NCBI GenBank assembly: GCA_965230275.1 | Contig: CBDDKO010000002.1 | Location: forward strand, 1,550,001 to 1,614,000 | Direction: 5' to 3' | DNA: 64,000 nucleotides | From: JAJRRS01 sp965230275 | GTDB lineage: Bacteria > Planctomycetota > Phycisphaerae > Phycisphaerales > Phycisphaeraceae | Shown: piece after piece, positions 8,257 through 16,192 of the stretch | Layout of the letters: each line of letters opens with the position of its first letter | Position numbering within the stretch: the stretch's first letter is position 1 | Notes under the pieces: generated by a model | Databases searched by the model: none | What the model was told of the DNA's origin: nothing | What the model saw: the letters and a program-made list of their open reading frames with translations, nothing else | Translations under genes and position numbers: made by a program

Positions 8257-9127
8257 CCGTCCATAACTCATGATGTTCGTCAAGTATCTTGGCTAGGTCA
8301 TGTAAATTGTCTAAGTGAGATAGATAATTCTTGCGTATAGCTCGACATTTGTCTCGCGTTACACTTACAGATTCCAAGCGTTTATTTATGCCTTTTAGAA
8401 CGATTTCGCCATCCCCTGATCTCTCCCAATCTCCATGAGCAAAGATATTTCTGTAATGGATAATATCATCGGGGAGCGTTTTTAAGATCGACTTGATAGC
8501 ATCGATCTTCTGGCACATCTTATTGTCGTCCGCCTGAAAAGCCTTATCTCGCATGTCATCAAGAGCTCTCTTCACAAACACATGCTTCTTGGCAAAGTCG
8601 TACGGAGAATTATCACCCTTCACGATCTTCTCTAAGTAGAACTTCTTGCGCCCTCCAAGATAGTTTGCCATAATGTCAGCAAGATTATTCTCGATCTTTA
8701 TAGCCTCAGACACAATAATACCGCGCATCGTATTTAGATTGATAGTTCTTTCAATATGATTCTCGACAATCTCGCGTAGAGAGTCTTCCACATCATTACG
8801 CTCTCGGTAATATACGCCATCTAGCTTTGTGTCGCCCTTGATGGCGTGGATACCATCCGCCGAATAGAACAATACTTCTCGATACCTTTCAAGCTTCCGA
8901 ATCTGCTTGATGACTTCATCACCTTTGGTGCCCTGGAGGTTCCAGTCTACTGCAATGAGAGACAACTCTGGGTCGGGTAATATATCCGGCAAGTCTGGCG
9001 GCCGGTCGTAATACACCGACTGATACTGAAATCCTTCATCTTGTAACATGTCCTCGATCGCACTGCTAATAGACTCAACCCATTCGGGCGTGTCATCGAT
9101 CCACATGATCTTGTAGGTGAGACTCAT
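8249..9127 (-). CDS. response-regulator receiver fused to HEPN-like C-terminal domain
   Basis: Residues 1-120 read as a CheY-like receiver: acidic pair Asp11-Asp12 in IMWIDDTP, phosphoacceptor Asp61 in LIAVDWNLQG, and Ser89 in LFYSADG. The usual C-terminal Lys appears replaced by Arg (VYYRER, Arg108). Residues 125-292 are all-helical and carry HYRNIFAHGDW near 224-234, an R-N-x-x-x-H arrangement (Arg226, His231) that matches the RX4-6H signature of HEPN RNase domains; there is no DNA-binding output domain. Its ATG overlaps the stop of the GHKL kinase-like gene (ATGA), so the pair is probably co-translated and functions as sensor and output. The receiver call is firm; the HEPN call is inference from one motif and the helical pattern. 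Confidence 0.8.
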   Translation of the reverse strand: MSLTYKIMWIDDTPEWVESISSAIEDMLQDEGFQYQSVYYDRPPDLPDILPDPELSLIAVDWNLQGTKGDEVIKQIRKLERYREVLFYSADGIHAIKGDTKLDGVYYRERNDVEDSLREIVENHIERTINLNTMRGIIVSEAIKIENNLADIMANYLGGRKKFYLEKIVKGDNSPYDFAKKHVFVKRALDDMRDKAFQADDNKMCQKIDAIKSILKTLPDDIIHYRNIFAHGDWERSGDGEIVLKGINKRLESVSVTRDKCRAIRKNYLSHLDNLHDLAKILDEHHELWTVT

Positions 9128-11499
9128 TTCGCAAAACAGAGTATGAACTCTGCCCCCTTGGCATAACCTTCATTAAATGTAACTGTGCCGCCTGATTGCA
9201 ACATTAACGTCTTGATGTGATAGAGTCCAAGGCCTGATCCGTTTGTTGTAGTGAACCCAAAATCAAATAATTTCGCCGCATGCTTGGGGTCTATGCCGCT
9301 GCCATTATCACGCACGCTCAAGACAAGCATCCCATCTTGAATATCCACCATTCGGAATTCGATCTTTGTTGCACCGGCCTTGCGCGAGTTGCTGATTAGA
9401 TTGTCGATTATTATCGTAATCTCGATTGGTCGAAATGCAGCATCATAGGAAATCGTATTCTTAGTTTTGCATATGATCTCTACAGGATCGCCATGACGCG
9501 TAAACACTATATCCGCACATACATTTTCTATGTACTCACGAATAAAGCCGACTAGATCAGCAGTCATCTCTGTTGCGCTGAGTACAAAATTCGCTTTGGT
9601 GGCAAATCTCGCAGTAGAATCGATCTTTGTGGCCTGGTAGCTGATCTTGCCCAACATTGCCTTGACGTATTCCGTTGTCAACGGTTTGTTAAGCTTTATC
9701 CGTCGGTTTATCTCTTTAATGTTGTTTTGTATAGTATCCGCAGCAATTGCTATGTGATGGTGAAGGCTGACTACATGTTCATAGTCTGTAGATATTACTG
9801 ACTTCAGGAATAAGTTTTCTGTCTTTCTTCTGTCGGCTTCTTCCTCTGCTTCTTTGGTTTGACGACGAGACTCACGCGCTTCTGCCTCTGCCTTTGCCGC
9901 CTCTTCTTCAGCGGCTTTCGCCTTCTCAGTAGCTTCTTCTGCACGTGCCTGTGCCGAAGCGGCTTCTGCCTCAGCTTCATCTCTCGCCTTTTGCAATTTT
10001 CGTAGTTGGCGTCTAGCCCTACGTGCTTCGCGAGCAAGCTCGTCGCTTCCGGATTCCTCAGCAATACGCTCGAAATTCTGCAACAGGCCCTTTACACTGG
10101 ATTCGGAGATGTTCTCATATATATTTATGAAATTAGGGTCATATTGAATGTCAAGTACATCCTTGGATTTTGCCAGAGATGCAATGATTTCGAATATCTT
10201 GGATTTGATTTCACCTTCTGAGGATATGTCGAGATCATTAAGGTCAATTGTCTTCCCCCATTTAATTACATCAACCGTAAACCTTTCCAAGCGACGTAGG
10301 CAGTATGCCACAAAAAATTCTTTGAGCGCCGCAAATGCTCTATTCTTGATTAAACCGCCATCTCGACTACTGGTTTCCTTAAATTCATGGTTCTCGCCAT
10401 TAATTTCGATTCGACCGATGAGTTCGCGGGAGCCAATGTAGCGAGCCGTGCCCTGTTGCTTTCGGCGGTCAATACCAAGCGAATCTTCACCTTCGTCTCC
10501 AAATGGGTAGATTCGGAATCCATTTTTGAATAAAAAGACCGATCCAAATTGAACTGCTGGGATGCCCATGCGGCGTGTGAAATATGCTTTAGCAGATGGG
10601 CTTAAGACAAATAGATATACCGATATGTTCTTGAGAAGTTCGCTGTAAGGATTTGATTCCACGAGTTCATATATGAGAACACCACGATCTTCTAGTCTTG
10701 TTGTGATCTGTTTACCATCTTCGGATATATGTACAACAATACTAGTTGTGCGAACCTCAAGGTCCTCAAACAAGAAGTTCGTAATCTTTCCATTGACACG
10801 CTCCCACGGCGCATCCTCGGGAACCTCCTGATCCTTATGGCGCTCTTCTGCTACTTTAAGATGAATAGAAAAGCGCCTGCTATCATTACCTTGGTTGGGA
10901 TTGATCAGGCGTTCCAGAGACCTTCTTAGCTTGAGTAGTTTATCGCGACCCCAGTCTTCTCTTAAATTACCTATTACAAGGAGCGTTCCAGAGTCAAGCT
11001 TGTGCTCGATTGACCTTAAACGGGAGTAATCTACGGGTACGGAACGAAACTCTCTCTGGTCATCAGCTTCAAATGACTCCCAGTCAATATTGATGTGTTG
11101 ATATTCACTCCGCTCCCGCTTTTTAGAATACAACTTAAGTGTGCTTCCAAGCTTGTCACATGAAAATCTGCCAATCCCCTTTGCGCCAGCCTTAATGCGA
11201 TTTGATTGGATTTTATCTCGATAATCTTCAATGCCGTGTTTTTTGGCTGAATAGGCGACAAACAACCACTTCTCAAGGATGTCATTTCGATCCATCCCTT
11301 TGCCGTTATCTTTTATCAACAGCTTTGGCTCTTCGCCATAGATGTCTATGAACTCAATATCGACTCTTGTTGCATGAGCATCAAAGGCATTTTTGACTAG
11401 CTCAAAGACAGCAATAATGTCATTGGTAATGAGTTCCTTGCCAATGATGGTCTTTAGTGCAGAGCTGATACGAAAATGTGGAGCTTCTGTTTTAGCCAT
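9124..11499 (-). CDS. dual-GHKL ATPase: Hsp90/MutL-like N-terminus, coiled coil, histidine-kinase C-terminus
   Basis: 791 residues. The N-terminal ATPase has the Bergerat N-box FELVKNAFDA (Glu33, Asn37), the DNGKGM box (64-69) and KGIGRFSCDKLG, as in MutL/MORC/Hsp90-type ATPases. A long Glu/Ala/Lys-rich coiled coil spans about 480-560. HHH at 580-582 in a helical segment could be a DHp-type phosphoacceptor, and a second GHKL domain follows, with NLISNS (Asn700), VRDNGSG and NGSGLGLYHIK, as in histidine kinases. No membrane segment or secretion signal is seen, so it is cytoplasmic. It overlaps the methyltransferase stop by 8 bp and the receiver gene by 4 bp. GHKL ATPases are established partners in some R-M and anti-phage loci. 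Confidence 0.85.
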   Translation of the reverse strand: MAKTEAPHFRISSALKTIIGKELITNDIIAVFELVKNAFDAHATRVDIEFIDIYGEEPKLLIKDNGKGMDRNDILEKWLFVAYSAKKHGIEDYRDKIQSNRIKAGAKGIGRFSCDKLGSTLKLYSKKRERSEYQHINIDWESFEADDQREFRSVPVDYSRLRSIEHKLDSGTLLVIGNLREDWGRDKLLKLRRSLERLINPNQGNDSRRFSIHLKVAEERHKDQEVPEDAPWERVNGKITNFLFEDLEVRTTSIVVHISEDGKQITTRLEDRGVLIYELVESNPYSELLKNISVYLFVLSPSAKAYFTRRMGIPAVQFGSVFLFKNGFRIYPFGDEGEDSLGIDRRKQQGTARYIGSRELIGRIEINGENHEFKETSSRDGGLIKNRAFAALKEFFVAYCLRRLERFTVDVIKWGKTIDLNDLDISSEGEIKSKIFEIIASLAKSKDVLDIQYDPNFINIYENISESSVKGLLQNFERIAEESGSDELAREARRARRQLRKLQKARDEAEAEAASAQARAEEATEKAKAAEEEAAKAEAEARESRRQTKEAEEEADRRKTENLFLKSVISTDYEHVVSLHHHIAIAADTIQNNIKEINRRIKLNKPLTTEYVKAMLGKISYQATKIDSTARFATKANFVLSATEMTADLVGFIREYIENVCADIVFTRHGDPVEIICKTKNTISYDAAFRPIEITIIIDNLISNSRKAGATKIEFRMVDIQDGMLVLSVRDNGSGIDPKHAAKLFDFGFTTTNGSGLGLYHIKTLMLQSGGTVTFNEGYAKGAEFILCFAK

Positions 11500-12859
11500 C
11501 GTTTACCATTCTACGAAGAATCCGTCCAGCGAATTCAGCGAACAGCGGTGGTACAGCATTGCCAATCTGGGTGTAGCGTGGAACAGCCTTTCGTCGCAGC
11601 AAGCCACCGGTGGTGTAGCTGCCTCTAAATTCGAAACAATCCGGGAACGATTGGATGCGCGCGTATTCTCGTACAGTTAAGATGCGGGGTTCGCAGTAAT
11701 GGACATAATCGTCAGGAATACTCATCAAGGTCGGGGCTGGACATGCCTCGTCTAAGAGGGTTGTGTTGCGCTTATTTAAACCATATTTTTCGCGATCTCC
11801 GCCCTGAATCCTAACGTTCGGTTTAGCACTACGAATTACCGTTTTAAATGCTTTTGTTGTAGATGCGGTATGCTTTGCGTATCTGTGGCTATCGGGACTG
11901 GCGCTACAGTCGATGGCTTGCCTCATTAATTTTTGGAAGTTCGTGCGGGCAGGGCCATAAGTACCCGCTTCGAATGAGGGGCTATCTAATGAAATGACTG
12001 TGCCGTGCCTACGTTCAAGATCGCTGATCGCAGCATAAGTGGAGGGTCTTTTTGATATGCCCTTATCCAAAAGAAATGACTTACGCTCAGATTGTAGAAG
12101 TTCAAAGAATGTATCTGCGTTACCTTTTCGTGTAGCTACAAGTATGAACCGTTCGCGCCTCTGAGGGACACCGAATCTAGAAAAGTTAACAATATCAGCA
12201 GAGGCATCGGAATATCCTATGGACTTCAATCTATCGATTATTCGATTCGAGTATGAGGTATGTCTCCTGTTGCTTTTATCGAATGGAATCGTGAAGCCGC
12301 GCACATTCTCGAAAAGAAGAATATCGGGCTGTACCAATTCAACAAAACGCAGGTAAGAGGAGCAGAGGGTATTACGAGGGTCAGATCGTTGCCGCTTACC
12401 CTCGGTAGAAAATCCTTGGCAAGGTGGTCCGCCAACAACGAGCGGTACTTTGCCACGTAGCATTACGAGTTGCTGGCGATATTTCCGTAGGACCGAGTTT
12501 ATGTTGTGCTCCGATACTGGAAGCCAGCGAGGCCAGTGGAAGTGATTCTCCCGGTCAATAAGGTTATGGCGTAGTGTAGAAAATGCCATGTCGCTCTTCT
12601 CAATTGCGAACATGCCTGTCCAGCCAGCCTTCATCATGCCATAGGACAGACCCCCGCAGCCAGCGAAGAGATCGATGTAAGTAAGGGCGCTATTCTTGGC
12701 TGTCGATGCCTTAGAAGACCGACGCCTGTCAACCCGCTTTCTAGACGTGCTGCTGATGTTCTGTCTCCTATTAGTGCTACGGCATCCGGATGGTCTAGTC
12801 GTATATCGACCCCTGTAAGTATTACGCATGAGGGAAGATAGATCAAATCTAGATATCAT
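11492..12859 (-). CDS. dcm: DNA (cytosine-5) methyltransferase
   Basis: The m5C methyltransferase motifs occur in order: I DLFAGCGGLSYG, IV GGPPCQGFS with catalytic Cys147, VI FENVRGF, VIII QRRERFILVATR, IX REYARIQSFPD and X QIGNAVPP. The order is complete, so the enzyme should be active. There is a basic 58-residue N-terminal extension rich in Arg and Ser before motif I, so translation may start further in (for example the Met giving MRNTYRGRY). It begins the overlapping three-gene operon with the dual-GHKL protein and receiver protein. It should protect host DNA or mark a site whose deamination damage the nearby Vsr repairs. Its recognition site cannot be read from sequence. Confidence 0.93.
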   Translation of the reverse strand: MISRFDLSSLMRNTYRGRYTTRPSGCRSTNRRQNISSTSRKRVDRRRSSKASTAKNSALTYIDLFAGCGGLSYGMMKAGWTGMFAIEKSDMAFSTLRHNLIDRENHFHWPRWLPVSEHNINSVLRKYRQQLVMLRGKVPLVVGGPPCQGFSTEGKRQRSDPRNTLCSSYLRFVELVQPDILLFENVRGFTIPFDKSNRRHTSYSNRIIDRLKSIGYSDASADIVNFSRFGVPQRRERFILVATRKGNADTFFELLQSERKSFLLDKGISKRPSTYAAISDLERRHGTVISLDSPSFEAGTYGPARTNFQKLMRQAIDCSASPDSHRYAKHTASTTKAFKTVIRSAKPNVRIQGGDREKYGLNKRNTTLLDEACPAPTLMSIPDDYVHYCEPRILTVREYARIQSFPDCFEFRGSYTTGGLLRRKAVPRYTQIGNAVPPLFAEFAGRILRRMVNDG

Positions 12860-12913
12860 AGCCTATGCTTGAGTAGCATTGTTGGGATAGCAGCATGGGT
12901 CCGGATAAGTTGA

Positions 12914-13189
12914 CTATTCCTGAGGCCTGAATGGCGTCATCCGCTCACATTCCTCCGCTTGTGACTCAACCAGGCTAACCCGCCTCTCCTCAAATTCCTC
13001 ATACCGCTCCCTGACCGCCTCTTTCAACTCCTCCGGCACCCCCTCCTCCCCCACGACCATCATCATCACTTCTCTCAGCTTCGCTTCAGCTATTTGAGCT
13101 AGGAGTTTGTCGTATCTGCCCTTGGTTATGGCTATCCGGAGGATGATCTTGGGGTCAGTCTTTTTATCTGAAGAATTGGATTTGCCCAT
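12914..13189 (-). CDS. small charged coiled-coil protein
   Basis: 91 residues, rich in Glu, Lys and Arg; residues 35-80 (GVPEELKEAVRERYEEFEERR) should form a coiled coil. No HTH is evident, so it does not look like a classical R-M controller protein. It lies 54 bp upstream of the methyltransferase in the same direction and may be the first gene of that operon. A GGTCCTGCGATG-like leader (AGGTCC before the ATG) gives a weak ribosome-binding site. Function unknown; a small regulatory or antitoxin-like partner is possible but not shown. Confidence 0.5.
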   Translation of the reverse strand: MGKSNSSDKKTDPKIILRIAITKGRYDKLLAQIAEAKLREVMMMVVGEEGVPEELKEAVRERYEEFEERRVSLVESQAEECERMTPFRPQE

Positions 13190-13321
13190 CGCAGGACCTC
13201 CTGGGGATGAGGGGGAGGTTGATGGGTATGTGTTCGACGGGAGGGGGTCGGGTTCCTCCTAAGATTGTTGGCAATCATGTTCGCGCGGTAGACTGTAAGG
13301 GTCATTCTTAGGGGACATCTC

Positions 13322-14746
13322 ATGGCAAAAGCGAAAAAGCGACGGTCAGTATTTGCGAAAGTGGTTGATACCAAGAAGCAGCATCCACGATTCAAAATCC
13401 TCAAGAACAGGAGGACTCTACGACCTGCGCGTTGGATGTTGAATGAGATATATAAGACTTACGAGGATATTGACGGTAATTTTCTAGAGCAGTTCCAAAG
13501 CAATGGATTTGATGCCCGCTACTTCGAATTATATCTCCACGCCTATTTCTCTAGAACAGGATTTCAGATTGATCGACCTAAGCCTGCTCCCGACTTCATC
13601 GTTGAACGCGACAGCATCAAGGTTGCAGTCGAAGCGACAACTGTTAATCCGTCAACTACTGGGGCTGTAGCGAAGCATGGTAAGAAGATTAAGGAGATGT
13701 CGCAGGACGAATACTTGGAATACCAACATCAGGAGCTGGCCATCCGTTTTGGTGGACCACTCGTCACCAAACTAAAAAAGAAGTACTGGAATAAGAGGCA
13801 GTGCAAGAATCTGCCTTTGGTTCTAGCAATCGAAGCATTTTATGATGAAGAATCGCTCGCATTTACTGACCTTGCCTTGAGTCGGTATGTGTTTGGGATA
13901 GATCAAACGGGTAAATGGTCAAAAGCCGGAAAACTCAAAATAAAAAGTAAGAAAGTCACGAAGCACAAGCTAGGGAGCAAGGTAATCCCCTCTGGTTTCT
14001 TCAAATTACCAGACTCAGAACACATAAGCGCCATTATGTTTACCAACAGTGGAACAAATGCCAAGTTCCTCAGGATGGGGTTCCAGCACGGCATCGATAA
14101 CGACAGAATTGTCCTGGTTCGACAAGGAAAGTCGTATGACTTTAACCCAGACGCCATCGATCCGTGTCACTTCTCATACAACCTTGATTGTCCGCCATTG
14201 GTTGAATCATGGGGGCAAGGTTTAGTCGTGCTGCATAATCCAAACTGTATCCATCCAATTCCACGAGGATATTTTGCTGGCGCTGTAGACCATTATATGG
14301 ACAGCAATCGTATGGCATCTGAGTTGACGGGCTGGCATCCCATGTCATCCCATACTTTTATCTTTGACCTTAATGAGGCAAAAGCCAAGGTGTCAAAGCT
14401 TCCTATTCGAACTCCATCAATCGCAGTTGCATCAATACCAAAACGAGAGTTCCAGGCAATAATTGGAATTAACCATGACAACAACCCTATTCTAGAAGAA
14501 TCGGGCTGGTTCACGGATGAGACCACCTCATTCTTAAGCGTATTGTTTCGAGATAAAGTGGACAATGATTGGGGAATGGCGATTCTCGCCAGAGATTCGC
14601 TAAGCAGATTCCGAGCAATTGAAACCAAATCTAGCCTTAGTAGCCGTGAAGAAGCGAGAGACGAAATGTATCGAGCGATGGTGAAGTACTTGGCAAGCCC
14701 TAAGAGAATATTCGAGCAAGGCGATGAATTTGATGGCAGAGCTTAG
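13322..14746 (+). CDS. PD-(D/E)XK-like protein, candidate restriction nuclease
   Basis: 474 residues, no signal or membrane segment, basic N-terminus. Residues 66-107 fit a PD-(D/E)XK core: Glu69 in YFELYLHAYF, Asp91 in PAPDFIVERD and the strand VAVEATTV with Glu104. The last motif residue is Thr rather than Lys, so catalytic activity is uncertain. The remainder is alpha/beta with no domain I recognise. It diverges from the methyltransferase operon across about 130 bp and has GGGGACATCTC before its ATG. A nuclease beside an m5C methyltransferase and Vsr suggests the restriction partner, but this is inference; other uses of the fold (for example recombination or repair) are possible. Confidence 0.6.
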   Translation: MAKAKKRRSVFAKVVDTKKQHPRFKILKNRRTLRPARWMLNEIYKTYEDIDGNFLEQFQSNGFDARYFELYLHAYFSRTGFQIDRPKPAPDFIVERDSIKVAVEATTVNPSTTGAVAKHGKKIKEMSQDEYLEYQHQELAIRFGGPLVTKLKKKYWNKRQCKNLPLVLAIEAFYDEESLAFTDLALSRYVFGIDQTGKWSKAGKLKIKSKKVTKHKLGSKVIPSGFFKLPDSEHISAIMFTNSGTNAKFLRMGFQHGIDNDRIVLVRQGKSYDFNPDAIDPCHFSYNLDCPPLVESWGQGLVVLHNPNCIHPIPRGYFAGAVDHYMDSNRMASELTGWHPMSSHTFIFDLNEAKAKVSKLPIRTPSIAVASIPKREFQAIIGINHDNNPILEESGWFTDETTSFLSVLFRDKVDNDWGMAILARDSLSRFRAIETKSSLSSREEARDEMYRAMVKYLASPKRIFEQGDEFDGRA

Positions 14747-14824
14747 AGTATTAGTATTTGTTGGTTTGGGAGGACACGGAAAACGTCAGTGTACTATACC
14801 GCCACCGGGTTCGGGAATCACGTC

Positions 14825-15340
14825 ATGGCAGAAGAACCACAAGCAGAATTAGAGAACAATGAACGCCCCCCAGCATCTGAGCTAGAGGTTAAGTTGTTGG
14901 ATCAATTCCTCAAGGATGGCACCATTCCATCGAAGGAAGATCGCAACAGGCGTATAAGAGAAATGCGTGACATATTTGTTGATCATGTCAAGCGCAAGTC
15001 AAAACATGAGGGCGTCAAATCCAATTCTATTTATGAACAAACTCAACTCTGGTATGCCGGGATGACTAGTAAAGACCCGGAAAAGGATCGGAGGCCAAAA
15101 CATAATAACGACGAGAAGATGAACTCAACAAAGCACTGGATGTCGCTACCAGCACCCGATTTTGAAACGGCGTGGAAACTTGAACAACTGTTACAAGTCG
15201 AGTATGGATTTCATAGGGGGAAAGATGACGATGATGAGAAAAGCCTAAAACGACCAGCCCCAAAGGATTCGTTGCATAGCGTGTATATTTTCTATGCCCC
15301 TATGAATTCTGCTGACGAAGTTCGTAAACGGCTCCTTTGA
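14825..15340 (+). CDS. hypothetical protein, 171 aa
   Basis: A frame opens with GTG at 14789, but the ATG at 14825 (MAEEPQAELENNERPPASE) gives a more natural acidic start, preceded by GGGTTCGGGA. No domain recognised. It is hydrophilic with many charged residues and a central basic helix (VDHVKRKSKHEGVKS). The end, SVYIFYAPMNSADEVRKRLL, looks like a beta strand followed by a helix. It follows the PD-(D/E)XK-like gene by 78 bp, so co-transcription is plausible. It overlaps the next minus-strand gene tail to tail by 41 bp. Confidence 0.5.
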   Translation: MAEEPQAELENNERPPASELEVKLLDQFLKDGTIPSKEDRNRRIREMRDIFVDHVKRKSKHEGVKSNSIYEQTQLWYAGMTSKDPEKDRRPKHNNDEKMNSTKHWMSLPAPDFETAWKLEQLLQVEYGFHRGKDDDDEKSLKRPAPKDSLHSVYIFYAPMNSADEVRKRLL

Positions 15341-15536
15341 GTCTTTGACGATATTGTTCATATCGATCATTCAATCGTTTGTAGTCATCTTCATTTGTGC
15401 AAAGTGTTCGCATGTCTCTTAGCGCAATGTCTGCTAAATCCCAAATATGCTTGAAGTATTGAAAGTTATCCCAATCTGATTCTAGAAGATCAAGTCCCAG
15501 GCAGTCATTGTCTGTAGAGTTTGTTGTCATGGTCAT
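15300..15536 (-). CDS. small acidic hypothetical protein
   Basis: 78 residues with a GGAGG ribosome-binding site seven bases before the ATG, which makes it a believable gene despite its size. The product is acidic at the N-terminus and ends in a long charged helix (YKRLNDRYEQYRQRLKGAVYEL). No family recognised. It is convergent with and overlaps the preceding plus-strand gene by 41 bp. It is the last protein gene of the island before the tRNA-Ser-like repeat at 15800. Confidence 0.5.
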   Translation of the reverse strand: MTMTTNSTDNDCLGLDLLESDWDNFQYFKHIWDLADIALRDMRTLCTNEDDYKRLNDRYEQYRQRLKGAVYELRQQNS

Positions 15537-15799
15537 CAGCTAGCCTCCATATTGGCAATGATATCACTCTTGGCCTTCGATACACCCTTGGTATTTCCTT
15601 TGTTGTAGTAGAAAAATTCATACTTAGTCGGTACGATCTCCCGTTCCCGATTCTTTCCCGATCTCAGGGATGACAAATCCCCCCTGAATCATGACGGATC
15701 ATGATGAAACCGAGAGTGAATTTAAAGGTTAACCTGCTCTGGTGCAGGGCTTAGAGGTTATAATCGCTGATTGGGGACTGTGGGGCTGGATTTGCTGGA

Positions 15800-15818
15800 C
15801 GAATCCCTCCCTCTCCGC
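15800..15818 (+). repeat. tRNA-Ser 3'-end-like direct repeat, candidate att site (copy 1)
   Basis: CGAATCCCTCCCTCTCCGC matches the end of a tRNA-Ser gene: part of the T loop (CGAAT), the T-stem 3' strand CCCTC, the acceptor 3' strand CCTCTCC, then discriminator G73 and the first C of CCA. No 5' tRNA half precedes it, so this is not a gene. An identical 19-mer occurs at 19405-19423 on the same strand. Fragments like this are the usual scar of integrases that use a tRNA 3' end as attachment site. A terminator follows within 10 bp, as expected behind an original tRNA gene. Confidence 0.7.
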
Positions 15819-15826
15819 TTTACCAG

Positions 15827-15870
15827 AACCCGCTTCCCTAAGCCTTTAGGTAAGCGGGTTTTGTGTTTTT
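15827..15870 (+). terminator. strong intrinsic terminator after tRNA-like fragment
   Basis: AACCCGCTT (15827-15835) pairs with AAGCGGGTT (15852-15860), and inside it CCTAA pairs with TTAGG around a GCCT loop, with a single C/T mismatch between the two helices. The run TTGTGTTTTT follows. Its closeness to the tRNA-Ser-like 19-mer suggests it is the terminator that originally followed that tRNA. Confidence 0.8.
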
Positions 15871-16192
15871 GGCCATGGGCTATATACCCCGGTGGACCAA
15901 AATTGGACCAATATCCAGCCCACATACGAGCCTTGTATGTTTCAGGTGCTGCCTTTCGTTGGCATGTGTGGTTGTCTTCTGCACAACCTCGACCCAGTTG
16001 ATGTTGCGGTCGAATAACTTCTGTGTTCGCTTGCTCTACCTCAGCCACGGGAACTCATAACATAGACCAAGATGGGGGTTATTCCTGCGAACGTAGATTA
16101 ATAGCCTCCCGACTCTCAAGCGCGGCAACGCAGCTAATTCAGAGCGGACGTTTACATATGATGATGGCACGACATGGAATCCGCCGGCGGGA

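Larger units (their letters stand above)
15541..16096. other. intergenic stretch at the island boundary
   Basis: No convincing protein gene. It holds the 19-bp tRNA-Ser-like repeat (15800-15818) and a strong hairpin terminator (15827-15870). Short open frames on both strands lack start signals and coding character. The right part, before the in-frame TAG at 16094-16096, does not continue the RHS reading frame, so the RHS gene is cut here. Confidence 0.6.

Noticed and set aside
15715..15820. Complete tRNA-Ser gene
   Set aside because: Only the last 19 bases match. No acceptor 5' strand, D arm, anticodon arm or T-stem 5' strand lies upstream.
15758..16060. Small open frames on both strands near the island border
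   Set aside because: They cross the terminator and repeat, lack start signals and share no family features.
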